Assembly (NCBI RefSeq): GCF_014698995.1
Contig: NZ_JACWZZ010000001.1
Location: 124,001-188,000, forward strand
Origin: Hymenobacter duratus
GTDB taxonomy: Bacteria; Bacteroidota; Bacteroidia; Cytophagales; Hymenobacteraceae
Length of the DNA: 64,000 nucleotides
Direction: 5' to 3'
Part shown: in pieces, positions 8,682-18,007 of the stretch
How positions within the stretch are numbered: position 1 is the first letter of the stretch
How the letters are laid out: every line of letters starts with the position of its first letter
Translations under genes and position numbers: made by a program
Notes under the pieces: generated by a model
Databases searched by the model: none
Seen by the model: only the letters and a program-made list of their open reading frames with translations
Told to the model about the DNA's origin: nothing

Positions 8682-10406
8682 ATGATGGAAAAACGATGGA
8701 TTCGCAAGCCGGCGCCCGACGCTGAAAAAGTCCGGCACCTGGCCGACGCCCTGCGCGTCAAAGAAGCCATTGTAGCGCTGCTCTGCCAGCGCGACGTTTG
8801 CACCTTCGAGGAGGCCCGCGCTTACTTCCGCCCCGACCTGAGCACGCTGCCCAACCCGCTGCTGATGCGCGACATGGACCGCGCCGTGGCCCGCCTGCGC
8901 GAAGCCCTGCACGCCGGCCAGAAAGTGCTGGTATTCGGCGACTACGACGTGGACGGCACGACTTCCGTGGCCGTTACCTATAGCTTCCTGCTGCCCTACT
9001 TCGGCCCGGAGCGCATCGAATACTACATTCCGGACCGCTACAAAGAAGGCTACGGCATTTCGGAAGCTGGGATTGACTATGCTGCCGAAAACAGCTTCTC
9101 GCTTATCATTGCCCTCGACTGCGGCGTGAAATCCGTGGATAAGATTGCCTACGCCAACGAGCGGGGCGTCGACTTCATCATCTGTGACCACCACTTGCCG
9201 GGCGCCGAGCTGCCCGCCGCCGTAGCCGTGCTCGACCCCAAGCGCCAGGACTGCCACTACCCGTTCAAGGAGCTTTCCGGCTGTGGCGTGGGCTTCAAGC
9301 TGATGCAGGCCTTTGCCGAAGACCAGGGCCTCGACGAAGCGCCCCTCTACGACCTGCTGGATTTGGTGGCCGTGAGCATTGCCGCCGACATTGTGCCCAT
9401 CATGGGCGAAAACCGCACGCTGGCCTACCACGGCCTGCGCCTGCTCAACGACCCGCAGCGGCCCCAGCGCGCCGGCCTCGATGCCCTGCGCGAGCTGGCC
9501 GGTTTGCAGAAGTCCGACCTCAACATCAGCAGCCTCGTGTTCGGGTTTGCGCCCCGCATCAACGCGGCCGGCCGCATGGGCGACGCCAAACGCTCGGTGG
9601 CCATGCTGCTGGCCGACAGCAAGCAGGAAGCCTTCGACAAGGCCGCCGTGGTGGACAAAACCAACCAGGAGCGCCGCGGCTTCGATACCAGCATCACGAA
9701 AGAGGCGCTGGACATGATTGAGGCCGACGCGCTGTTTGCCGACGCCCACACCACGGTGCTCTTCAAGCAGGACTGGCACAAAGGCGTGGTGGGCATCGTG
9801 GCCTCACGCTGCCTCGACAAGTACTACCGGCCCACCATCATTCTCACCGAAAGCAACGGCAAAGCCACCGGCTCGGCCCGCTCCGTGGCCGGGTTTGATG
9901 TGCACCAGGCCATTGAGGAGTGCGCCGATTTGCTCGACCAGTTTGGAGGACACATGTACGCCGCCGGCCTCACGCTACCCGTGGAGAACGTGCCGGCGTT
10001 TCGGGCGAAGTTTGAGCGAATCGTTGCCAGCCGCATCCGCCCCGAGCAGATGATTCCGCCCGTGGAAATTGACGCCGAGCTGGACCTGAATGAAGTGACA
10101 ACTAGTTTCCACAAGCTGCTGTGTCAGATGGAGCCCTTCGGCCCCGGTAATAGCAACCCCACCTTTATGGCGCGGGGTGTGTATGCGGCGCCCAACTCAG
10201 CTCGCGTAGTAGGTAACTCTCACCTCAAATTGGCCCTCACTCAGGACGGCCACCACGTCCTTGATGCCATTGGCTTTGGATTGGCTGAGCATCTGCCCCA
10301 AATTCAGCAGGGCCAGCCGTTCAGCGTCTGCTACACCGTCGAAATCAATGAGTACCGCGGCGTGCGCACCCTGCAGCTGCGCCTCAAAGACATTCGCTGG
10401 GAGTAG
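8682..10406 (+). CDS. recJ: Single-stranded-DNA-specific exonuclease RecJ
   Basis: 5'-3' exonuclease on single-stranded DNA, used in recombination and mismatch or excision repair. The 574 residues match the RecJ core length. The DHH phosphoesterase domain shows GDYDVDG (86-92), LDCGVK (about 145-150) and CDHHLPG with DHH at 169-171, the metal-binding set. The DHHA1 domain follows (KGVVGIVASR, GSARSVAGFDVHQAI, GGHMYAAGLTL), then a C-terminal OB-like fold ending RTLQLRLKDIRWE. The start is the first of two adjacent ATGs. Confidence 0.96.
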   Translation: MMEKRWIRKPAPDAEKVRHLADALRVKEAIVALLCQRDVCTFEEARAYFRPDLSTLPNPLLMRDMDRAVARLREALHAGQKVLVFGDYDVDGTTSVAVTYSFLLPYFGPERIEYYIPDRYKEGYGISEAGIDYAAENSFSLIIALDCGVKSVDKIAYANERGVDFIICDHHLPGAELPAAVAVLDPKRQDCHYPFKELSGCGVGFKLMQAFAEDQGLDEAPLYDLLDLVAVSIAADIVPIMGENRTLAYHGLRLLNDPQRPQRAGLDALRELAGLQKSDLNISSLVFGFAPRINAAGRMGDAKRSVAMLLADSKQEAFDKAAVVDKTNQERRGFDTSITKEALDMIEADALFADAHTTVLFKQDWHKGVVGIVASRCLDKYYRPTIILTESNGKATGSARSVAGFDVHQAIEECADLLDQFGGHMYAAGLTLPVENVPAFRAKFERIVASRIRPEQMIPPVEIDAELDLNEVTTSFHKLLCQMEPFGPGNSNPTFMARGVYAAPNSARVVGNSHLKLALTQDGHHVLDAIGFGLAEHLPQIQQGQPFSVCYTVEINEYRGVRTLQLRLKDIRWE

Positions 10407-10447
10407 GGGAGAGTGAGGCGAATGGAATATTGGTATAAACGCCAGCA

Positions 10448-10807
10448 TTACCGCACCCACCATACCCCGCCCATCAGGAGCAGTTGCAGTGGCAGACGCA
10501 GCCACAGTGCCCAGAGTGGCACCGCTACACCCGCGCCGTGGGTTTGCAGCATATACACATTGGCCGGAAAGACCGCCACAAGCAGGAGTAGCAACCCCAG
10601 AACTGCCAGCCGGCGTGTGGCAGGGAACAGCAAGCCCAGCGCTCCGACTATTTCGGCCGCGCCGCTCAGGTATACGAGCAGTAGCGGCGCGGGCAGATAA
10701 GGCGGCACGATGCGTACGAATGTGGCCGGGGCCAGGAAGTGGAGAAGACCCGCGCTGAAGAACAAAAAGGCCAGTACGTAGCGGCTGATGTGGCGGAAAT
10801 GGAGCAT
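10448..10807 (-). CDS. DoxX-family membrane protein
   Basis: 119 residues with four hydrophobic segments and the DoxX-like opening FLFFSAGLLHFLAP, then LVYLSGAAEIVGALGLLFP. Members are small inner-membrane proteins, some linked to thiosulfate:quinone oxidoreductase or redox stress. The role here is unknown. It converges with recJ, from which it is separated by 41 bases with no obvious terminator. Confidence 0.8.
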   Translation of the reverse strand: MLHFRHISRYVLAFLFFSAGLLHFLAPATFVRIVPPYLPAPLLLVYLSGAAEIVGALGLLFPATRRLAVLGLLLLLVAVFPANVYMLQTHGAGVAVPLWALWLRLPLQLLLMGGVWWVR

Positions 10808-10920
10808 TCAGGCTGGAATAAGCGCAAGCTTACGGATAAGCGGATAAGGGTGGGGACACTTGTACACAAAACCCTGATTTTGCGTTACAGACTATCCCGT
10901 GCTACCCCGCGCCGCTTCGC

Positions 10921-10928
10921 TACCTTTG
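10921..10928 (+). promoter_or_regulatory. -7 box (TACCTTTG) upstream of lptB
   Basis: Exact TAnnTTTG match ending 6 bases before the lptB ATG at 10935, which would give a nearly leaderless mRNA. The -33 element is not recognisable. Confidence 0.45.
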
Positions 10929-10934
10929 TCCCCG

Positions 10935-11666
10935 ATGATTCTCAGAGCCGAACACCTGGTTAAGAAATATAAAGCCCGCACCGTCGTCAACGATATGTCG
11001 TTGCACGTGGAACAGGGCGAGATTGTGGGGCTACTCGGGCCGAATGGGGCCGGCAAAACCACTTCTTTCTACATGACCGTGGGCATGGTGAAGCCCAACG
11101 AAGGCAAAATCTTCCTCGACGACCGGGACATCACCCGGCTGCCCATCTACCAGCGGGCCCGCCTCGGCATCGGCTACCTCGCCCAGGAGGCCAGCGTGTT
11201 CCGCGACCTGAGCGTGGAAGAGAACATCCTGTCGGTGCTCGAAATGACCAAGATGCCCCGCCAGGCCCAGCTCGACAAAGTAGAGGAGCTGCTCCATGAG
11301 TTCAGCCTGACGCACGTGCGCAAGAATCTGGGCAAGGTGCTCAGCGGCGGCGAGCGGCGGCGCACCGAAATAGCCCGCGCCCTGGCCGTGGACCCCAAAT
11401 TTGTGCTGCTCGATGAGCCCTTTGCCGGCGTCGACCCTATTGCGGTAGAGGAAATCCAGGGTATTGTGGCCAAGCTCAAGCACAAGAACATCGGCATCCT
11501 CATCACCGACCACAACGTGAACGAGACGCTCAGCATCGTGGACCGGGCCTACCTGCTCTTTGAGGGCAAACTGCTGAAAGCTGGCACCGCTGAAGAACTG
11601 GCCGCCGACGAAATGGTGCGGCGCGTGTATCTGGGTAAGCATTTCGAGCTGAAACGGAAGATATAG
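10935..11666 (+). CDS. lptB: LPS-export ABC transporter ATP-binding protein LptB
   Basis: Cytoplasmic ATPase powering LPS extraction by LptFG. The 243 residues from the ATG at 10935 give the normal family length and put Walker A GPNGAGKT at 35-42. The Q-loop region ([21 protein letters not shown]), signature [15 protein letters not shown], Walker [14 protein letters not shown] and switch His (ITDHNVNET) are all present and match LptB closely. An upstream in-frame start would add 12 residues and run into the putative promoter. The lptC gene lies 7 kb upstream in a different operon. Confidence 0.95.
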   Translation: MILRAEHLVKKYKARTVVNDMSLHVEQGEIVGLLGPNGAGKTTSFYMTVGMVKPNEGKIFLDDRDITRLPIYQRARLGIGYLAQEASVFRDLSVEENILSVLEMTKMPRQAQLDKVEELLHEFSLTHVRKNLGKVLSGGERRRTEIARALAVDPKFVLLDEPFAGVDPIAVEEIQGIVAKLKHKNIGILITDHNVNETLSIVDRAYLLFEGKLLKAGTAEELAADEMVRRVYLGKHFELKRKI

Positions 11667-11752
11667 AGCGGGCCTGCGCAGTAGTGCGCTAACTTCCCTT
11701 TCTTCGCTGCGTTAAACGCACTCCGGTTTTTTCTGCTCGCTTTGTCTTCTCT

Positions 11753-13291
11753 GTGACGTTTCTTTCCTCCGCCCAATCTGCTGTTCTGTCCTGGGGGGCG
11801 CAGCGGCGCCTGCGCAGCATCTACCACTTCCGCGACCATCCGCACGAAGCGCAGCAGCAGGTGCTGCGGGAGTTGCTGCACACGGCACGCGCCACGGAGT
11901 GGGGCCGCCGCTATGGGTTTGCCGATGCGCTGAGTGGCCGGGAGTTTGCCGGGCGTGTGCCGGTTAGTGCCTACGAAGAGCTGGTGCCGGATCTGGAGCG
12001 GGTGATGCGCGGCGAGGCCGACGTGCTGTGGCCCGGACGAGTGCAGTGGTTTGCCAAGAGCAGCGGCACCACCAACGCCCGCAGCAAATACATCCCGGTC
12101 ACGCGCGAAGCGCTGCACGAGTGCCATTACCGCGCCGGCCGCGACATGGTGGCGCTTTCCACGCTGCACTACCCCGAGGCGCAGCTGCTGGGCGGCAAAA
12201 CCCTCTCGCTCGGCGGTACGCACACCCCCAATCCCCTGCGCCCTGCCGATGCCCTTTCCCGCGCCGGCGACGTATCGGCCGTGATTATGCAGAACCTGCC
12301 GGCCTGGGCCGAGCACATCCGGACGCCGCCGCTTGAACTGGCGCTACTGGATGAGTGGGAAGAGAAGATCGAGCGGATTGCCCGCCACGTGCAGCACCAG
12401 GATGTGCGGGCCCTGGCCGGCGTGCCTACCTGGATGATAGTGCTGCTGCGCCGCGTGACAGAGCTGGCGGGTGCCGACAACATCACCGATGTATGGCCCA
12501 ACCTGCGGCTGTTTCTGCACGGAGCAGTGGCGTTCGGGCCCTACCGGGAGCTGTTCCAGCAGCTTATTCCCGGCCCGCAGATGCACTATCTGGAGGTATA
12601 CAACGCCTCAGAAGGGTACATAGCCTTACAAGACGAACCGGATTCGGAGGACCTGTTGCTGCTGCTCAACCACGGCATCTACTACGAGTTTCTGCCCGCC
12701 GACCAGTGGGATGCGCCCGAACCACAGGCGTTGCCGCTGGAGGCGGTGGAGCTGGGCAAAAGCTACGCTCTGCTCATCAGTACCAATGCGGGCCTCTGGC
12801 GCTACAAAATCGGGGATACGGTGCGCTTCACCAGCCTGCAGCCCTACCGCATCCGCATTTCGGGCCGCACCAAGCACTTTCTGAATGCTTTCGGGGAGGA
12901 AGTAGTGATTGAAAATGCCGAAGCGGCCATAGCGGCGGCCTGCCGGGCTACCAGCACCACGGTCCGCGACTTTACAGCGGCTCCTATCTACTTTGCCGGG
13001 GCGGCTGATGGTTCGCGTGGCGGCCACCAGTGGCTTATTGAGTTTACGCAACCTCCTCAAGACGCCGCGCATTTTACCAGCGTCCTCGACCAAACCCTGC
13101 GCCAGCTCAACTCCGACTACGATGCCAAGCGCCACCGCGACATGGCTCTCGCCCCACCAACCCTCACAGTAGCTGCTCCAGGTCTGTTTGAGCGTTGGCT
13201 GGCTCGCCGGGGCAAGCTGGGCGGCCAGCATAAAGTGCCGCGTCTCAGCAATTCCCGCGACCTGCTGGATGATATTCTACGTACCAGCTGA
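11753..13291 (+). CDS. GH3-family acyl-acid amido synthetase-like protein
   Basis: 512 residues, GTG start. It matches the GH3 auxin-responsive family, an adenylating superfamily: the ATP-binding motif SSGTTNARSKYIP (about 101-113), then YNASEGYIALQ (about 283-293), the acceptor/adenylate region LISTNAGLWRYKIGDTVRF, and the hinge ISGRTKHFLNAFGEEVVIENAE. Plant members conjugate acids such as indole-acetate or jasmonate to amino acids; bacterial substrates are unknown. It follows lptB by 86 bases, possibly cotranscribed. Confidence 0.88.
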   Translation: MTFLSSAQSAVLSWGAQRRLRSIYHFRDHPHEAQQQVLRELLHTARATEWGRRYGFADALSGREFAGRVPVSAYEELVPDLERVMRGEADVLWPGRVQWFAKSSGTTNARSKYIPVTREALHECHYRAGRDMVALSTLHYPEAQLLGGKTLSLGGTHTPNPLRPADALSRAGDVSAVIMQNLPAWAEHIRTPPLELALLDEWEEKIERIARHVQHQDVRALAGVPTWMIVLLRRVTELAGADNITDVWPNLRLFLHGAVAFGPYRELFQQLIPGPQMHYLEVYNASEGYIALQDEPDSEDLLLLLNHGIYYEFLPADQWDAPEPQALPLEAVELGKSYALLISTNAGLWRYKIGDTVRFTSLQPYRIRISGRTKHFLNAFGEEVVIENAEAAIAAACRATSTTVRDFTAAPIYFAGAADGSRGGHQWLIEFTQPPQDAAHFTSVLDQTLRQLNSDYDAKRHRDMALAPPTLTVAAPGLFERWLARRGKLGGQHKVPRLSNSRDLLDDILRTS

Positions 13292-13462
13292 GCAGCTACT
13301 GCCTTCCGTAGCGGGGGAAGGGCACGTCGTCAAGAAACATGGCGCTACGTGTAACAAGGTTTATAGGTTATAGAATAATTAAGCAAATTTTCAGGAAGAT
13401 TCAGTGTTTAAATAAAACAAGCTATATATTAGGGGATTCGTTATAGCCCAACCGCTCCCTCC

Positions 13463-13705
13463 GTGTCCGCCGTAGCCACCTCTGCCAACCGCCCTTATGT
13501 TTCCCGCCGGAAACGTCGCCGTTTTTCTGAAGAAGCTCCTCTGCTGAGCAACCGCTCCATGCTTGGGTTCCTTGGTTTGTTGATACTGGGCTTGCTGGTC
13601 AGCCTGGGAATTATTGCCACACAGCTAGGCAGTTCCGACACGGTTTCGGCGTCGGGTACTGAAAGTGGCCGCCAGCTACCGGCTAACTTTCTCGTCAGCC
13701 GGTAG
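13463..13705 (+). CDS. Small single-TM protein, unknown
   Basis: 80 residues from a GTG start. A basic cytoplasmic segment (RRKRRRF) is followed by one hydrophobic helix (about residues 33-53, MLGFLGLLILGLLVSLGIIAT) and a Ser/Gly-rich tail. It is preceded by an AT-rich stretch (about 13340-13445) unlike its surroundings, which could hold a promoter. No family is recognised. It converges with the AIM24-like gene 17 bases away. Confidence 0.5.
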   Translation: MSAVATSANRPYVSRRKRRRFSEEAPLLSNRSMLGFLGLLILGLLVSLGIIATQLGSSDTVSASGTESGRQLPANFLVSR

Positions 13706-13722
13706 CCTGAAGCAATAGGCGG

Positions 13723-14511
13723 CTACTGGTCCAGAATTCCGCCGACCATTTTGCCCAGCACACTGCCGCTTTCCTTCTGCGCATTGCCGCCGGAAGGAGC
13801 CAATGCCTGAATCAGCTTTTTGATTGGCATAGACTGCAGCCACACGCGGCCTGTGCCGCGCAGGGTAGCCAGTAGCAGGCCCTCGCCGCCAAAAATCATG
13901 GATTTGAGGCCGCCGGCCCGTGCCACGCTGAAGTCGATGCCCGGCTCGAAGGCTACTACGCAGCCCGTATCCACGCGGAGCAGTTCGTTGTTGAGGCGCT
14001 TCTCGATGATGGTGCCGCCGGCATGAATGAAGGCCTTCCCGTCGCCGGTCAGCTTCTGCAGAATAAAGCCTTCACCCCCGAAAAAGCCGGCTCCCAGCTT
14101 CTGATTGAGGTGGATGCTCATCTTGGTGCCCCGTGCGGCGGCCAGAAACCCATCCTTCTGCACAATCAGTCCCTGCGGCATGGTGCCCAGGTCGATAGGA
14201 ATAATAGTGCCTGGATAAGGAGCGGAAAAAGCAACCCGGCTCTTGCCATAGCCTCCCCGATGCGTAAAGTGCGTCATAAACAGCGACTCGCCCGTGAGCA
14301 GGCGCGTGCCGGCCGAAAACAGCTTGCCCATAAACCCCTGGTCCGGCTCCGAGCCGTCGCCCATTTTGGTTTCGAAGGCAATGGCCTCGTCCATATATAC
14401 CATGGCACCGGCCTCGGCAATAACCGTTTCATTGGGGTCCAGCTCTACTTCCAGTACCTGAATATCAGTGCCCAGAATCTTGTAGTCGACGTCGTGCGAG
14501 TTCATGGCCAT
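13723..14511 (-). CDS. AIM24 / TIGR00266 family protein
   Basis: 262 residues from the ATG at 14511; a second ATG two codons later and a longer upstream form are also possible. Characteristic Gly-rich beta-repeats of the AIM24-like fold are seen: [78 protein letters not shown]. Function is not firmly known for bacterial members. It lies downstream of, but is separated by a strong terminator from, the small charged gene at 14684. Confidence 0.85.
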   Translation of the reverse strand: MAMNSHDVDYKILGTDIQVLEVELDPNETVIAEAGAMVYMDEAIAFETKMGDGSEPDQGFMGKLFSAGTRLLTGESLFMTHFTHRGGYGKSRVAFSAPYPGTIIPIDLGTMPQGLIVQKDGFLAAARGTKMSIHLNQKLGAGFFGGEGFILQKLTGDGKAFIHAGGTIIEKRLNNELLRVDTGCVVAFEPGIDFSVARAGGLKSMIFGGEGLLLATLRGTGRVWLQSMPIKKLIQALAPSGGNAQKESGSVLGKMVGGILDQ

Positions 14512-14593
14512 AGGAGGGGCGTTGCAGATGAAAATGTGCCTCAAGTATAGTGAAACTGCAGTTATTGTAGCTTACTCTGCCACAGTGGCAGCG

Positions 14594-14640
14594 CGCAAAA
14601 AAACAAACGTTCCCGACGCCAGCAGGCATCGGGAACGTTG
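14594..14640 (-). terminator. Rho-independent terminator after the small charged gene
   Basis: On the minus strand a 15-bp stem (14606-14620 with 14625-14639, one G-T wobble, 4-base loop) is followed by a run of seven T. It separates the gltX-side genes from the AIM24-like gene. Confidence 0.85.
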
Positions 14641-14683
14641 AATGTAGCCCTCTGGTCGGAAGAAAACAGTGGGTGGCAGTGGC

Positions 14684-15064
14684 TTATTCCTCCGGGAGTT
14701 CTGCGCGGGTATCCGCTGCTTCGACGTCCGGGTCAGGCTCGGTTTTCGCGCTTTTTCGGCTGGTTTCGCGGCTGGTGCGGCGCATAAACTCATCCTCCGA
14801 CTCTTCCGGTTCGGCTACGCCATCCTCCAGGGGGAAATCCTCCTCGTCTTCCGGCTTTTCGCCAAACTGTCCGTCGCGGTTCACCAGCTTCTTGTCGCGC
14901 ACATGGCGGTTAAGAAACGTGTTAATATCCTCAATAGAATAGTTGGAGGTGATTTCGCCTAAGGGATTTACCTTGATTTCGAACCCTTCCAGCTCCTTGT
15001 GTACACGGGCCTTTTTCTCGGGGTCGTTTTTCTTCTTTTTGGGGCTGACGGGTTTCTTGGCCAT
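14684..15064 (-). CDS. Small, highly charged conserved protein
   Basis: 126 residues. A Lys-rich start (MAKKPVSPKKKKNDPEKKARVHKELEGFEIKVNPLG is the conserved-looking part, residues 1-36) is followed by an acidic tail rich in Glu, Asp and Arg. There is no TM segment or signal. The central SIEDINTFLNRHVRDKKL looks folded. It is likely cytoplasmic and cotranscribed with gltX upstream, although a short hairpin lies between. Function unknown. Confidence 0.7.
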   Translation of the reverse strand: MAKKPVSPKKKKNDPEKKARVHKELEGFEIKVNPLGEITSNYSIEDINTFLNRHVRDKKLVNRDGQFGEKPEDEEDFPLEDGVAEPEESEDEFMRRTSRETSRKSAKTEPDPDVEAADTRAELPEE

Positions 15065-15110
15065 AAGGGGGGCAGTAAGGCGTAGAGTAACAGAGCCGCT
15101 CCCAACATAA

Positions 15111-15144
15111 GGGCCGCTCCTAGCATCACACTACGAAGCGGCCC
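15111..15144 (-). other. Hairpin downstream of gltX
   Basis: GGGCCGCT (15111-15118) pairs with AGCGGCCC (15137-15144). It has no T-run, so it is perhaps an attenuator or RNA-stability element between gltX and the next gene. Confidence 0.35.
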
Positions 15145-15187
15145 CGATGTCGGATAAGGTATCCCGGAATTTTTTGAGTATGGTAGG

Positions 15188-16744
15188 CTAAGCAGCCGCC
15201 TGCGCCAGAGCCGATACAGCACTTTCAATGCGCTGTGCTGTCTCCTGAGTGCCCAGAATGCTCATGATGGCCATCAGATCGGGGCCAGCGGCAGCACCGG
15301 TTACGGCTACACGCAGAGCCTGCAGCACTTGTCCCAGCTTCATGCCCTGGCCTTCCACCACCTGCGTGAGCAGCGCCTTAATGGCGTCGGGCGTGGTATC
15401 AGTGGCGGCGGGAAGCTGCTTCGCAAACTCAGCGAGTGCGCCTGCCACCTGCGGGTTCCACTTCTTGCTGATTACCTGCTCGTCGTAGCTGGCAGGGCGC
15501 GTGAAGAAGATCTGCGCTTCCTTGGCCAGGTCGGCCGGGAAGGTGGCGCGCTCTTTCACGAGGGCCGCAATCTGCTCGGCCTTGTCGGCCGGTACATCCA
15601 GGCCTTGGCCATTGAGGGCTTCCTGCAGGTACTGCGCCAGTTCGGCGTCCGGTTTGGCGCGCAGATACTGCTCGTTGTACCAGCGCACCTTGTTCTGATC
15701 AAAACGGGCCGGCGACTTGCTCACCCGCTCAATCGAGAACGAATCGATGAGCTCCTGCATCGTGAAAAGCTCCTGCGTTGTGCCGGGATTCCAGCCCAGG
15801 AAGGCCAGGAAGTTGATGAACGCCTCGGGTAGATAGCCGCTTTCACGGTAGCCGCTGCTCACAGTCGGCTCGCCGGTTTCGGCGTCTTTGCCGTGCCATT
15901 CCAGCGGGAATACCGGGAAGCCCAGCCGGTCGCCGTCGCGCTTGCTGAGTTTGCCAGTGCCATCGGGCTTGAGCAGCAGGGGCAGGTGGGCAAACTGCGG
16001 CATGGTGTCTTCCCAGCCAAAGTAGCGGTAAAGCAGCACGTGCAGTGGGGCCGACGGCAGCCACTCTTCTCCCCGGATAACGTGCGTGATTTCCATCAGA
16101 TGGTCATCTACGATGTTGGCCAAATGGTAGGTCGGCATGCCATCCGACTTCATCAGCACCTTGTCGTCTACAGCCGAGGAGTGTACCACTACCCAACCCC
16201 GGATAAGGTCGTTGAAGCGGATTTCCTCCTTGCGGGGCACTTTCAGCCGAATGACGTACTGGGCACCACTTTCCAGCAACTGCTTTACTTCTTCAGCGGG
16301 CAGCGTGAGCGAGTTGCGCATCTGGGCGCGCGTAATGCTGTTGTACTGCGGATTGGGCACCTTCGCTGCCGTAAGACGGGCGCGCATGGCATCCAGGTCC
16401 TCAGCCGTATCGAAGGCATAGTAGGCGTGGCCGCTGTCGATGAGCTGCTGCGCGTACTGCATATACATGGGTTTCCGCTCGCTCTGGCGGTAGGGCGCGT
16501 GGGGGCCGGGCGTGGCCGTCCAAGGGCTTTCGTCCAGCTCGATGCCGGCCCATTCCAGGCTCTGGCGGATGTAGTCTTCGGCGCCGGGCACGAAACGGTT
16601 CTGGTCGGTGTCCTCGATGCGAAGCAGCATCTTGCCGCCCAGCTTGCGGGCCAGCAGATAGTTATACAGCGCTGTGCGCACGCCTCCAATATGCAGCGGC
16701 CCCGTGGGGCTGGGTGCAAAGCGCACCCGTACTTCTCTTTCCAT
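15188..16744 (-). CDS. gltX: Glutamyl-tRNA synthetase
   Basis: Charges tRNA-Glu. The 518 residues start at the ATG at 16744, with the class I HIGH-type motif in PSPTGPLHIGG (residues 11-21). The KMSKS-type motif is GKLSKRDGD in the middle, followed by the helical anticodon-binding C-terminal half. Upstream in-frame codons would add about 36 residues overlapping the promoter box at 16789, so they are rejected. Confidence 0.96.
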   Translation of the reverse strand: MEREVRVRFAPSPTGPLHIGGVRTALYNYLLARKLGGKMLLRIEDTDQNRFVPGAEDYIRQSLEWAGIELDESPWTATPGPHAPYRQSERKPMYMQYAQQLIDSGHAYYAFDTAEDLDAMRARLTAAKVPNPQYNSITRAQMRNSLTLPAEEVKQLLESGAQYVIRLKVPRKEEIRFNDLIRGWVVVHSSAVDDKVLMKSDGMPTYHLANIVDDHLMEITHVIRGEEWLPSAPLHVLLYRYFGWEDTMPQFAHLPLLLKPDGTGKLSKRDGDRLGFPVFPLEWHGKDAETGEPTVSSGYRESGYLPEAFINFLAFLGWNPGTTQELFTMQELIDSFSIERVSKSPARFDQNKVRWYNEQYLRAKPDAELAQYLQEALNGQGLDVPADKAEQIAALVKERATFPADLAKEAQIFFTRPASYDEQVISKKWNPQVAGALAEFAKQLPAATDTTPDAIKALLTQVVEGQGMKLGQVLQALRVAVTGAAAGPDLMAIMSILGTQETAQRIESAVSALAQAAA

Positions 16745-16788
16745 AATACAGTCAGTTCGCGGCGTCTTCGGGATAGAAAAACGCGCCG

Positions 16789-16796
16789 CAAAGGTA
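16789..16796 (-). promoter_or_regulatory. -7 box (TACCTTTG) of gltX
   Basis: Exact TAnnTTTG on the minus strand, 44 bases upstream of the gltX ATG. Around 19 bases further upstream the sequence reads TTTC rather than TTTG. Confidence 0.5.
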
Positions 16797-16881
16797 CAAA
16801 AGCTGAGACGGTGAAACAGGGAGCTGGTAAGTTTGGCGCTGGGGGCGAACAAACAGGCGCGCCGACTGCCAAACTTGCTGT

Positions 16882-17496
16882 TTACACTACCACTATTCCA
16901 TACTTTGTGAGCAGGCCGGGCAAGGTGTGCAGCGCGAAGCGGGTGTTTTTCAGCTCGTTCTGCTCAGGGTCCAGCACCAGTTCCTGCGCGGTGGTCAGGT
17001 CGGCTCCGGTCAGGTTGGTCTGGCTGAAAACGGCTTCGGCCAGCCGGCACTCCTGAAACAGCGCCCCCGACAGATTGGTGCGGGTAAAATCGGCCCCGCG
17101 CAGGGAGCATTCCACGAAGCGCGTGTTGGGCATGCTCTTGCCTGAGAACAGGGCGTAGTCGAGCTGGCACCGGTCGAAGTGCACATCGAAAAGCATGTCG
17201 CGGCAGGCATGAAAGGGCAGGCCCAGCAGCTTACAGCCCTCGAAAGCCACATTTTGCAGCGCCGTATCGGCAAGGCTGGTGCCGGCCAGGTTGCAGTTCT
17301 CAAACAGGCACTCACTGAACCGTCGCCCGGCCAGGCTGGACTGCGTCAGGTCGAAGTTGCGGAAGTGGTAGTTCTCAAACTCCTGCTGGCCTACCAGTGC
17401 TGGCGGCATGGCGCGCTCCAGCACGTTTTCAGGCGGGAAATAAGAGGGCTTCGCCAAGGCCTTGGCGGGCTTGCGGGAGGCAGCAGAACGGCGCAT
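16882..17496 (-). CDS. Pentapeptide-repeat protein
   Basis: 204 residues. From about residue 40 onward it is built of A(D/N)LXX-type five-residue steps: YHFRNFDLTQSSLAG, NCNLAGTSLADTALQNVAFEGC, RGADFTRTNLSGALFQ, AVFSQTNLTGADLTTA, which form a right-handed quadrilateral beta-helix. Relatives include McbG/Qnr-like DNA-mimic proteins, but most have no known role. It starts 18 bases after the ridA stop, so the two are probably one transcript. Confidence 0.88.
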   Translation of the reverse strand: MRRSAASRKPAKALAKPSYFPPENVLERAMPPALVGQQEFENYHFRNFDLTQSSLAGRRFSECLFENCNLAGTSLADTALQNVAFEGCKLLGLPFHACRDMLFDVHFDRCQLDYALFSGKSMPNTRFVECSLRGADFTRTNLSGALFQECRLAEAVFSQTNLTGADLTTAQELVLDPEQNELKNTRFALHTLPGLLTKYGIVVV

Positions 17497-17514
17497 GCAG
17501 GAGCGGTGCAGGCG

Positions 17515-17904
17515 CTAGCCTTTCACGGCGACACAGGAAATTTCCACCTGCACGTCTTTGGGCAGGCGGCTTACTTCCACGGTTTCGCGGGCGGGCGCAT
17601 AATCGGCTTCAAAATAGCTGCCGTAGATGTCGTTGATGGTCGCGAAGTTGCCGAGGTCCTTCACGAAAATGCTGCATTTCACTACGTCGCGCAGCGTGAG
17701 TCCGGCCGCCTGGAGCACCGCCTCAATGTTGCGCATTACCTGATGGGTTTCCTGGGCTACGTCGCCGCCGCCTACCAACTGGCCGGTAGTGGCATCAAGC
17801 GCAATCTGGCCGGAAACATACACGGTGCTGCCTGCCTGCACAGCCTGGCTGTAAGGGCCGATAGGAGCAGGAGCCTGAGCGGAATAAATGACGGAGTGGG
17901 GCAT
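17515..17904 (-). CDS. ridA: RidA family enamine/imine deaminase
   Basis: Hydrolyses reactive enamines/imines such as 2-aminoacrylate to keto acids and ammonia, protecting PLP enzymes. The 129 residues from the ATG at 17904 match the family length. Motifs include the opening APAPIGPYSQAVQAG, VYVSGQI, and the C-terminal signature ARETVEVSRLPKDVQVEISC with the catalytic Arg. Longer upstream starts would add an unrelated leader and are rejected. Confidence 0.93.
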   Translation of the reverse strand: MPHSVIYSAQAPAPIGPYSQAVQAGSTVYVSGQIALDATTGQLVGGGDVAQETHQVMRNIEAVLQAAGLTLRDVVKCSIFVKDLGNFATINDIYGSYFEADYAPARETVEVSRLPKDVQVEISCVAVKG

Positions 17905-17948
17905 GGGAGAGAGGGAAAAGCAGGTGGCAGAAGTAGCCAGAGACAAAG

Positions 17949-17956
17949 CAAAAGTA
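17949..17956 (-). promoter_or_regulatory. -7 box (TACTTTTG) of ridA
   Basis: Exact TAnnTTTG on the minus strand 44 bases upstream of the ridA ATG; no -33 TTG recognised. Confidence 0.45.
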
Positions 17957-18007
17957 AGCGGAAAATTGGCGGTTGCTAAGAAGTCCGCCAAGGCTGGTAT
18001 CCGGGTG

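Noticed and set aside
8484-9779. 431-codon open frame antisense to recJ
   Set aside because: It is the complement of a clearly conserved recJ and has the Val/His/Gly-rich composition typical of GC-rich antisense frames. Only its last 37 codons, outside recJ, look like a protein.
14968-15228. 86-codon minus-strand frame between gltX and the small charged protein
   Set aside because: It overlaps both neighbours in another frame. Its hydrophobic middle comes from a GC-rich hairpin region and its tail is a frame-shifted copy of the Lys-rich start of the next gene.
15893-17056. 387-codon plus-strand frame across gltX and the pentapeptide gene
   Set aside because: It spans two recognised genes on the opposite strand and has no motifs.
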